In this document: positions 1 to 7,121 of the stretch, in pieces | Layout of the letters: each line of letters starts with the position of its first letter | Position numbering within the stretch: position 1 is the stretch's first letter | NCBI GenBank assembly: GCA_964398195.1 | Contig: CAYNLW010000001.1 | Span: 1 to 64,000 of the forward strand | Source: RFPI01 sp964398195 | GTDB taxonomy: Bacteria > Pseudomonadota > Gammaproteobacteria > Burkholderiales > Methylophilaceae | Direction of reading: 5' to 3' | DNA length: 64,000 bases | Notes under the pieces: generated by a model | Told to the model about the DNA's origin: nothing | Databases searched by the model: none | The model's input: only the letters and a program-made list of their open reading frames with translations | Position numbers and translations under genes: made by a program

Positions 1-343
1 ACCAAACGATTTTTTGATTGTCGTTCAAATCTAAAGCGTAAACGTTATTTGGGAATGCTGTATGAACATACATCATGTTACCAATAACAACTGGTGAACC
101 TTCGTGACCACGGTTTACACCAGTAGCGAATGTCCAAGCAGCCTTAACGTTTTTAACGTTAGATGCGTTGATTTGTGACAACTGGCTGTAACCTTGGTTT
201 AGGTTGTTACCACGTGGGTGTGCCCAGTTGTTTGCGTCTTTCATTGCAGCTTCTTGGTCAGCAGCAGCAGATGCAACTAATGGCATAGCCATAGAAGCAC
301 CGATTACTAAACCTAGAGCTAGCTTGATTTTGCTCATCTCCAT
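1..343 (-). CDS. xoxF: PQQ-dependent methanol dehydrogenase, XoxF-like (N-terminal part; gene runs off the left edge)
   Basis: This is a periplasmic quinoprotein that oxidises methanol with PQQ as cofactor; XoxF forms use a lanthanide. About 114 residues are visible: a Sec signal peptide (residues 1-27, ending ASAA), then the family motifs NWAHPRGNN, QINASNVKN, AWTFATGV, RGHEGSPVV and NVYALDLN that begin the first propeller blades. The spacing and wording fit XoxF better than MxaF, but the lanthanide-diagnostic Asp lies outside the window. The ATG at 343 is preferred over the in-frame ATG at 337 because a GGAG box sits 8 nt upstream of it. Codon choice (GGT, GCT, AAC) is that of a very highly expressed gene and differs from its neighbours. 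Confidence 0.9.
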   Translation of the reverse strand, partial: MEMSKIKLALGLVIGASMAMPLVASAAADQEAAMKDANNWAHPRGNNLNQGYSQLSQINASNVKNVKAAWTFATGVNRGHEGSPVVIGNMMYVHTAFPNNVYALDLNDNQKIVW

Positions 344-418
344 TTTTAAATCTCCATAGTTGTTACTACTTTAAGGTTTAACAACAAAGCAATGATTAGT
401 TAAACTAGCCATTACTTT

Positions 419-439
419 CGCTCCACCGAAAGGTGGGCG
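419..439 (-). promoter_or_regulatory. Hairpin in the putative xoxF leader
   Basis: An 8-bp stem with one bulged base (GCG/CGC plus CCACC/GGTGG around a 4-nt loop) lies about 76 nt upstream of the xoxF start. No T-run follows on either strand, so it is not an intrinsic terminator. It could stabilise or regulate the 5' leader of the xoxF mRNA; that role is inferred from position alone. Confidence 0.35.
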
Positions 440-589
440 TATCGGAATATTAGAACAGTCAAAAATGATTTGCAATAGTCTATTTACAATTTATTTACAT
501 TTTTTCTAACAATTTTGTTATGTTTAAGTTTAAAGCACTAAGCTATTCCGACTTTTTTAATATAAATCATAAGGTTAACTAAATAAACC

Positions 590-1558
590 ATGACGCAAAC
601 AGTGTTAAAAAATTTATTTCCAGAGTTAAATTGTTTCAATTCTTCTTATCTAAAAGTCGATGAAACGCATACTTTGTATTACGAACAGTGTGGAAATCCA
701 CAAGGTTATCCGGTTTTCTTCTTGCACGGCGGCCCTGGTAGCGGTTGCAATGCGGCGCAACGCAGGTTTTTTGACCCAGATTTTTATCACATTATCCTAT
801 TTGATCAACGCGGCTGTGGCCGCAGCATCCCCGCCGGCTGTACCTTACAGAACAGCACGCAAGATTTAGTGGCTGATATTGAAGCGCTTAGACAGCATAT
901 GAATCTTTCCCGTTGTTTGATATTCGGTGGCTCATGGGGCAGCACCTTAGCCTTGGCCTATGCGTTAGCGCACCCAGCGCAGGTCAGCGGATTGATATTA
1001 AGAGGTATATTCCTTAGCCGTCCTGCTGAGCTGCAATGGTTTCTGCAAGAAGCGCAACAGTTCTTCCCTGAGGCTTGGCAAGCGCTGGCGGACTTTTTGC
1101 CAGCGCATGAACAGCACAACATATTGGCTGCCTATAGACAGCGCGTATTTAGTGAGGACGCCAATATCGCTGGACCAGCTGCTGTGGCATGGAATCAATA
1201 TGAATCCAATATTATGACTTTGTTGCCGCGTCCTGCCGCGCCCAATACCACGCCAGTAGAAGTGGAAATTGCACGTGCGCGGGTGCAGATCCATTATATT
1301 GAGCAGCATTGTTTTATCGATGGCGAACAAATATTGCAGCAAAGCGCACAACTCAATCACTTGCCTATTCATATTATTCAAGGGCGCTATGATATGGTGT
1401 GCCCGCCAAAAACCGCTTGGCAGCTCAAGAAAAAGCTACCCAATGCGCATTTCTGCATGGTCGCTGATGCTGGCCACTCAGCCATGGAAGCTGGTATTAC
1501 TGCTGCGCTAGTAGAAGCGACCGAGCATTTTAAACAGCATATTGGCGCTAGCCGTTAA
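590..1558 (+). CDS. pip: Proline iminopeptidase
   Basis: A cytoplasmic alpha/beta-hydrolase of peptidase family S33 that removes N-terminal proline from peptides. The 322-residue length is normal for the family. The oxyanion motif HGGPGSG is at residues 46-52, the DQRGCGRS strand-turn at 72-79, and the nucleophile elbow GGSWGS puts the catalytic Ser at 115. The Asp of GRYDMVCPP (about 268) and the His of DAGHS (about 296) complete the triad. It is divergent from the methanol dehydrogenase gene, and yihY follows 39 bp downstream on the same strand, so the two may be co-transcribed. Confidence 0.96.
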   Translation: MTQTVLKNLFPELNCFNSSYLKVDETHTLYYEQCGNPQGYPVFFLHGGPGSGCNAAQRRFFDPDFYHIILFDQRGCGRSIPAGCTLQNSTQDLVADIEALRQHMNLSRCLIFGGSWGSTLALAYALAHPAQVSGLILRGIFLSRPAELQWFLQEAQQFFPEAWQALADFLPAHEQHNILAAYRQRVFSEDANIAGPAAVAWNQYESNIMTLLPRPAAPNTTPVEVEIARARVQIHYIEQHCFIDGEQILQQSAQLNHLPIHIIQGRYDMVCPPKTAWQLKKKLPNAHFCMVADAGHSAMEAGITAALVEATEHFKQHIGASR

Positions 1559-1597
1559 GCGATTGATACAATCCATCTGCTCAATTTAAGGCGCCGC

Positions 1598-2812
1598 ATG
1601 CTCAACAAGTTCAACCAACCGCTATTTATCGTTAAAGAAACGCTGAATGCCTTTAAGCTGCACCGTGGCTTAATTACCTCGGCCTCGCTATCGTTTTACG
1701 CCATGTTCGCCATTATCCCGATGGCGCTTATCCTATTCTTTATTATTAGCGCCTTGGTGGTGTCGTCTAGTTCGGCCCTCAATGAAATCGCCAGCGTCAC
1801 CAGCAGCCTAGACCACAAATTAAGCCAGCGCATTATGCGTGAAATCTACCGTGCAGCCTCGCATAAGACTGCTTGGAGCGCTTTGGGGGGGTTCTTGCTT
1901 TTGTGGATTTCCATCCCATTGGCCAGCACGCTACGCAATGCTTTCTACACCATTTGCGCGGTCACTGAGCACCCCTCATTTATCAAAAAAGCCTTACAAG
2001 ATATTTTGGCGGTGATAGGAATACTGCTGATGTTCTTTATTTTTACTTTATTGGACTTGACCCTGAATAAGCTGCTACAACTGTTTCATATCAGTATGTT
2101 GCGCAGCTTCTGGTTAGACACGCTGGGCGGCATTGTGATTATCAGCGTTCTGCTAGCGGTTTTTTATCAACTTTTCTTCCCTATCAAAATTGCCTTTCGT
2201 TGCCTGCTAATAGGCGCTGTGCTGACCGCTACGCTATGGGTGGGGGTAAAGCCAATTTTTACTGAATTGATTACCGCCAATCATTCATATGGGGCGATTT
2301 TTGGCAGCATGAAGAATATTTTTATTTCGCTGGCTTGGCTGTATTACTCCTTTATTATTTTTATTTTGGGTACCGAGCTCATCGCCACGCTAAGCAGACA
2401 AGACTTATTGTTGCTGCGCCAATTATTTAGCGAAACCGGTGACCAGCCCTTGCCTTATATGCGTAGCCTGTTTGACCGCTATGGCAAAACTTATAAAAAA
2501 GGCGAAGTGATTTTTCGTGCCGGACAGCATGGTCAGCAGATGTTTTATATCGTGACCGGCGAGGTGTGTTTGTATTTGGACGGCAAAATCATGCGTCGTT
2601 TGCAAAAAGGCGATTATTTTGGCGAGATGGCGCTATTGACCGACACCATTCGTATTGCCGACGCGGTAGTGAAATCTGATTACGCTAATATATTGGTGAT
2701 TCAACAAGACATTACACAGAATTTAATTCTCAATGAACCACAAGTCGCGATGCGCTTTCTAAAACGCTTGGCAGAGCAATTAAAGCATCAACATTTATCT
2801 GCGCAAGATTAG
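1598..2812 (+). CDS. YihY/BrkB-family inner membrane protein fused to a C-terminal cyclic-nucleotide-binding domain
   Basis: The first ~285 residues are a YihY (UPF0761, formerly 'ribonuclease BN') membrane domain with about six hydrophobic segments and the family's N-terminal LITSASLSFYAMFAIIP stretch. From about residue 295 to 395 a Crp-like cNMP-binding beta-roll follows. Its phosphate-binding cassette is recognisable: FGEMALL, then an Arg in TIRIADAVV. E. coli YihY lacks this extension (about 290 aa versus 404 here). The fusion suggests a membrane activity or complex gated by a cyclic nucleotide, but YihY function is unsettled, so this is inference. A TAAGG box precedes the ATG. Confidence 0.88.
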   Translation: MLNKFNQPLFIVKETLNAFKLHRGLITSASLSFYAMFAIIPMALILFFIISALVVSSSSALNEIASVTSSLDHKLSQRIMREIYRAASHKTAWSALGGFLLLWISIPLASTLRNAFYTICAVTEHPSFIKKALQDILAVIGILLMFFIFTLLDLTLNKLLQLFHISMLRSFWLDTLGGIVIISVLLAVFYQLFFPIKIAFRCLLIGAVLTATLWVGVKPIFTELITANHSYGAIFGSMKNIFISLAWLYYSFIIFILGTELIATLSRQDLLLLRQLFSETGDQPLPYMRSLFDRYGKTYKKGEVIFRAGQHGQQMFYIVTGEVCLYLDGKIMRRLQKGDYFGEMALLTDTIRIADAVVKSDYANILVIQQDITQNLILNEPQVAMRFLKRLAEQLKHQHLSAQD

Positions 2813-2918
2813 CGGGTCGCTAATTTCAAATGGCCTGACTATGCAGGGTAAAATAATCGTTTAACTCGCATGTAGTTTAAATAGCGTGCTTTTAATGAAT
2901 TTTTTAGAGTGAACCACT

Positions 2919-4436
2919 ATGGCAATTTCTGGCAAACAACCCAGCCAAATGCAGTTGCAACAACTGATACAGTTGATTAATCAGAATCAATTAGCACAGG
3001 CTGAAACGATGGCTAATCAGCTGATACAACAAGCTGGGCAGTTGTTTATTTTGCACAATTTACTAGGCATCGCCTTAGACGGTCAGGGAAAATCGCAACA
3101 AGCGGTCAGCACCTATCGCAAAGCCATCAGCTTGCAGGGCAATGTGGCAGATTTGCACTTTAATTTGGCCATTGCCTTGTCTAATTTGCATCAATATGAC
3201 GAAGCGATCACTTGCTACCAACGCGCACTGCAATTGGATAAGAATATGTTTCAAGCCTACGGCAATATCGGCACGCTGTATCAAAAGCAAGGCAAATTGG
3301 CGCAAGCTATAGAGTTTTATCGTAAAGCCTTATCGATACAGCAAGACGCGCTGGGTTATTTCAATCTGGGCACCGCCTTGCGCGATGAAGGCCAATTAGA
3401 CGAGGCGATTGATAGCTATCAACAAGCCATACGCTTGTTTCCCAATTACGCAGACGCCTATTGCAATTTAGGCGAAACCTTGCGCGACCGTGGCGATATG
3501 CAACAAGCGGTGGACCACTATCAACAAGCGCTGGCACTGAATCCTGATCATGCCAGCGCGAATTACAATATGGCGGAGTTTTTATATCTGGCCAAACGTT
3601 TTAACGAAGCGGTGCAATTCTTTGAGCGCAGTCAGTTAGATGACTGGCTGGAGCGCAGCATGATGTGTTTGTATAAGGCGCAGCGCTTTGAGGAATTTAA
3701 GCAACGCTTGGATAAAATTGTGCAATCAGGCAAACATATCGCGCCGTTTATGGCCACTTTATCTACCCACTACGCGATTAATTTTGGCCAGCCTGACCCA
3801 TACAACTTTTGCAAAAACGGCCTAGATTTTGTCTATCACGCCAGCATCCCGGAATTAGCCCAAGCGGACAGCCCGCTACTCAAGGCATTGTTGCAAGATA
3901 TCAATCACAGCGAAATCGCCGAGCGCGTACAAGGCATGTTGCACAACGGTAAACAGTCGGCAGGCAATCTATTTAAACGCCCAGAGGCCTCTTTCCGACA
4001 ATTGGCTGAATTGGTGAAACAGCAATTTTTGGCTTATCGCGACAAGTTTGCCGGCGCTGATTGCGAGCTGATTAAGAGCTTTCCTCAGCAACTAGAATTC
4101 ACCAGCTCGTGGTATGTGAAAATGCGCCAAGGCGGGCATCTAGACCCACATATACACGAAATTGGTTGGATCAGCGGCGCGGTGTACTTGGCCATGCCCA
4201 AGAATAAACAATCGCCTGAAGAAGGCGCTTTTGAATACGGCACCCACGGCGATCACTACCCGCAAATGCATGAAAACTTTCCGGTCGCCCATGTAGTGCC
4301 ACAAGTCGGCGATATCGTGCTATTCCCCTCATCTTTATTTCATCGCACCATTCCGTTTTCCTCTGATGAGGAACGCATTTGCATTGCCTTTGACCTCAAA
4401 CCCGATCAACCCAATCACGCAAGAAGTCTTTACTAA
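2919..4436 (+). CDS. Tetratricopeptide-repeat protein with C-terminal putative 2OG-Fe(II) oxygenase domain
   Basis: Residues about 10-265 hold seven or so TPR units (repeated A-Y-N-L-G / P-A-A-Y-N patterns such as AIEFYRKALSI and AVDHYQQALALNP). The C-terminal ~120 residues match the 2OG-Fe(II) oxygenase superfamily seen behind TPRs: a GGHLDPHIHE segment near residue 404-413 offers metal-ligand His residues, SGAVYLAMP follows, and LFHRTIPF near 475 supplies the distal His and a basic residue for 2-oxoglutarate. No signal peptide is seen. Substrate unknown; hydroxylation of a protein or glycan partner held by the TPRs is a guess. Its stop codon overlaps the gor start by one base (TAATG), implying translational coupling. 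Confidence 0.82.
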   Translation: MAISGKQPSQMQLQQLIQLINQNQLAQAETMANQLIQQAGQLFILHNLLGIALDGQGKSQQAVSTYRKAISLQGNVADLHFNLAIALSNLHQYDEAITCYQRALQLDKNMFQAYGNIGTLYQKQGKLAQAIEFYRKALSIQQDALGYFNLGTALRDEGQLDEAIDSYQQAIRLFPNYADAYCNLGETLRDRGDMQQAVDHYQQALALNPDHASANYNMAEFLYLAKRFNEAVQFFERSQLDDWLERSMMCLYKAQRFEEFKQRLDKIVQSGKHIAPFMATLSTHYAINFGQPDPYNFCKNGLDFVYHASIPELAQADSPLLKALLQDINHSEIAERVQGMLHNGKQSAGNLFKRPEASFRQLAELVKQQFLAYRDKFAGADCELIKSFPQQLEFTSSWYVKMRQGGHLDPHIHEIGWISGAVYLAMPKNKQSPEEGAFEYGTHGDHYPQMHENFPVAHVVPQVGDIVLFPSSLFHRTIPFSSDEERICIAFDLKPDQPNHARSLY

Positions 4437-5788
4437 TGCAAGCCTATGATTTTGATTTATTGGTCATCGGCGCTGGCTCAGCTGGCGTGCGCGCAGCTCG
4501 CTTGGCGGCTTCGATGGGCAAAAAGGTAGCGATATGTGAGCAGCAATTTTTTGGCGGCACTTGCGTCAATATCGGCTGTGTTCCGAAAAAACTACTGGTC
4601 TATGCCGCCGACTTTGCTGAGCAATTTCGTGGCGCCGCTGGCTTTGGTTGGCAAGTCAGTGCACAGCAGTTTGATTGGGCGCAGTTAATCGCCAATAAAG
4701 ATAAAGAAATTGACCGACTGCAAGCGGTTTACCAGAAATTGCTTAGCGATAGTGGCGCCACCATTATCCGCGGTCATGCGCAGATTATCGCGCCCCATCA
4801 AGTGCGCGTTGAGCAACAGCAATACAGCGCCGAGCGCATTTTAATTGCCACAGGCTGCAGACCGGTGGTGCCAGAGATTACAGGTAGCGAATTGGGCTTA
4901 GTCTCTGATGATATGTTCTATCTGCGCCAGTTACCTAGTTCTATGGCGATTGTTGGGGCGGGTTATATCGGAGTGGAATTTGCCGGCATCATGAGCCGCT
5001 TGGGGGTGCAAGTCACTTTAATTGATAAATATGCCTTGCCGCTGAATGGATTTGATATGGAAGCGCGCCGCTTTTTAGCCGAGCAAATGCAACAAAACGG
5101 CATCCATCTGCTCAGCCAGCAACGCTTATTGGCGGTCAAACAACAGCAAGATGAGCTTGAATTAAGCCTACAAGATGGCCATTCTGTGTGCTGCCAAGCA
5201 GTATTATTCGCCACTGGCAGACGCCCCAATATCGAACAGTTGGGATTAGATGCCGTGCAAGTGGCATGTGAGCCAGATGGGCGCATACGCGTCAATCAAC
5301 AATTCCAAACCAATATTGCATCCATTTACGCCTTAGGCGATGTGGCGAATAGCCTGCAATTAACCCCAGTGGCTTTGGCAGACGCCACCCGCTGGGTCAA
5401 TATAATCTATGGCGACGCCAGCAAAACCGCCCCTAGCGCCATGCCCACGGCGATTTTCAGCCACCCCGAATACGCCTGTGTCGGGCTCAGCGAAGAACAA
5501 GCGCAGCAACAATTAGGCAGCGATATACGCATATTCACCAGCCAATTTAGACCCATGAAACACACCCTGACTGGTTTAAACCATAGAGTTTGGATGAAAT
5601 TAATCGTACAAGCCTCCAACGACCGCGTGCTAGGGGCGCATATGATAGGCGAATCAGCGGCTGAAATCATGCAAGGCATCGCCGTCTCCATCAGCGCTGG
5701 CGCGCGCAAAGCCGATTTTGACCAAACCCTAGGCATACACCCCACCGCCGCAGAAGAATTTGTCACCATGCGGCAAGCCACGCGCTAG
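4436..5788 (+). CDS. gor: Glutathione-disulfide reductase
   Basis: An FAD-dependent class I disulfide oxidoreductase that reduces GSSG with NADPH in the cytoplasm. The FAD motif GAGSAG is at residues 12-17, the redox-active disulfide GGTCVNIGCVPKK uses Cys43 and Cys48, a second Rossmann motif GAGYIG is near 173, and the C-terminal IHPTAAEE supplies the catalytic His of the partner subunit. The length of 450 aa is typical. Where E. coli Gor has two Arg residues that grip the NADPH 2'-phosphate, this protein reads IDKYALPLNGFD, more like cyanobacterial-type reductases, so cofactor preference is not certain. The stop shares four bases with the convergent cfa stop. Confidence 0.92.
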   Translation: MQAYDFDLLVIGAGSAGVRAARLAASMGKKVAICEQQFFGGTCVNIGCVPKKLLVYAADFAEQFRGAAGFGWQVSAQQFDWAQLIANKDKEIDRLQAVYQKLLSDSGATIIRGHAQIIAPHQVRVEQQQYSAERILIATGCRPVVPEITGSELGLVSDDMFYLRQLPSSMAIVGAGYIGVEFAGIMSRLGVQVTLIDKYALPLNGFDMEARRFLAEQMQQNGIHLLSQQRLLAVKQQQDELELSLQDGHSVCCQAVLFATGRRPNIEQLGLDAVQVACEPDGRIRVNQQFQTNIASIYALGDVANSLQLTPVALADATRWVNIIYGDASKTAPSAMPTAIFSHPEYACVGLSEEQAQQQLGSDIRIFTSQFRPMKHTLTGLNHRVWMKLIVQASNDRVLGAHMIGESAAEIMQGIAVSISAGARKADFDQTLGIHPTAAEEFVTMRQATR

Positions 5789-6906
5789 AGCAGCGGCCTG
5801 CGGTAACCTCCTAATACGCCACGTTTACTCATTAACCACTGCCATAGCTGTAAATCTCTTGCACGAAAAGCACCAGCGCAAGACAGCAAATAATATTTCC
5901 ACATACGGTAAAACGTTTCGCCATATTGCTCTACGAATAGCGGCCAATGTTGCTCAAAATTGGTAAACCACGCCATTAAAGTGCGGTCGTAATCGGCGCC
6001 AAAATTATGCAAATCTTCCACCACAAAACGTCCCTCAACGGCGCGACTGATTTGTTGCAAGGAGGGCAAGTCGCCATTAGGGAAAATATAGCGGTCTATC
6101 CAAGGGTCTGGTGCGCTATGAGTGATATTTTTGCCTATGGTATGCAACAAAAATAAACCGTCCTGCTTCAGACAGCGCTACGCCACCTGCATAAAGCTGA
6201 GCATATTTTTACGCCCGACATGCTCGAACATACCCACACTAGCAATCGCATCAAATGGCTCATGCAATTGGCGGTAATCCTGCAAGCGAAACTCCACTGG
6301 CAACCCCGCACAGCGTTGGCGGCCCAAGTTAATCTGCTGTTGCGATATTGTCACACCCACACATTCAACCTGATAATGCTTGGCCGCATAGGCCATCAAA
6401 CTGCCCCAGCCACATCCGATATCCAACAAGCGCATGCCCGGCTTGAGTTGCAACTTCTGACAAATTAACTCCAACTTATGCTGTTGCGCCTGCTCTAGAT
6501 TTTCTGCATTCGCCCAATAAGCACAGGTATAAGCCATGCTGTCCCCCAACATGGCCTGATAAAACGCATTACCCAAATCGTAATGATGCTGCCCCACACG
6601 CCAAGCACGGCGGTGTGTTTGTTGATTAAATAATTTAAAGCGCAACACATGCCAAGCCAAACGCAGGGGACGAATTTGTTGATGCAGTTGGCTACGCAAA
6701 ATCCTAAAGAAAAACTCATCTAATGCCGCACAATCCCAATCGCCTTGCATATAGGTTTCCCCCAGCCCCAAATTAGCCTACGCGAAAATTTTCCCTACCG
6801 CTTGCGGCCTATGCAACCGCATATCCCAAGGCTGCCTACCATTCAACTCCACCCCCGCCTGCGCCAACAACTCCTCAAACATCTTTTGCAACTGATTGTT
6901 TTTCAT
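5785..6906 (-). pseudogene. cfa: Cyclopropane-fatty-acyl-phospholipid synthase, interrupted by two in-frame TAG codons
   Basis: Cfa methylates cis double bonds of membrane phospholipids using S-adenosylmethionine. Read through, the frame gives 373 residues, close to the 382 of E. coli Cfa, and is collinear from end to end: LGLGETYMQGDWD near the N-terminus, the SAM motif LLDIGCGWGS, GVTISQQQ, ASVGMFEHVG and the C-terminal DLHNFGADYDRTL. Two amber codons break it, at 6778-6780 (just before ANLGLGETY) and at 6178-6180 (between FMQVA and RCLKQDG). The start at 6906 has a strong AGGAGGTG box 4 nt upstream. There are no frameshifts. This is most simply a young pseudogene; the middle piece could not fold into an enzyme alone. 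Confidence 0.88.
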
Positions 6907-6937
6907 CAGCACCTCCTGCAAATAAACTCTCTGCAAA

Positions 6938-6960
6938 ATAGTGTCTTACACAAACACTAT
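6938..6960. promoter_or_regulatory. Inverted repeat upstream of cfa, candidate operator
   Basis: A perfect 7-bp inverted repeat, ATAGTGT - 9 nt - ACACTAT, sits 32-54 bp upstream of the cfa start, where the promoter should be. Its size suits a dimeric DNA-binding regulator. Which protein binds is not known. Confidence 0.35.
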
Positions 6961-7004
6961 ACTCTTATCATTTTTATATTTGTTTGTGAATCAGATGCAC
7001 AATG

Positions 7005-7035
7005 AAAAACAGCTGCCATTCGGCAGCTGTTGTTT
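7005..7035 (-). terminator. Intrinsic terminator after the rpoD/tRNA-Ile unit
   Basis: A 10-bp stem (AACAGCTGCC / GGCAGCTGTT, arms 7008-7017 and 7022-7031) with a 4-nt loop is followed on the minus strand by a T-run (TTTTT over 7005-7009). It lies 2 bp beyond the tRNA 3' end. Confidence 0.85.
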
Positions 7036-7036
7036 T

Positions 7037-7113
7037 TGGTGGGCCCACCAGGACTTGAACCTGGGACCAAAGGATTATGAGTCCTCTGCTCTAACCAACT
7101 GAGCTATAGGCCC
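7037..7113 (-). tRNA. ileX: tRNA-Ile2 (anticodon CAU, lysidine-modified type)
   Basis: A complete 77-nt cloverleaf with encoded CCA: acceptor GGGCCTA/TGGGCCC, D arm GCTC/GAGC, anticodon loop CTCATAA, T loop TTCAAGT. CAU could mean Met, but the acceptor stem and body resemble the AUA-reading tRNA-Ile2 whose C34 is converted to lysidine by TilS, and the position directly after rpoD matches ileX in E. coli. The identity call therefore leans on context; elongator Met is the alternative. Confidence 0.85.
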
Positions 7114-7121
7114 AAAAATCG

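Noticed and set aside
7037..7113. tRNA called as elongator tRNA-Met because of anticodon CAU
   Set aside because: The acceptor stem, body and position directly after rpoD fit tRNA-Ile2 (AUA-decoding, lysidine-modified), as for ileX in E. coli. Met is kept only as an alternative.
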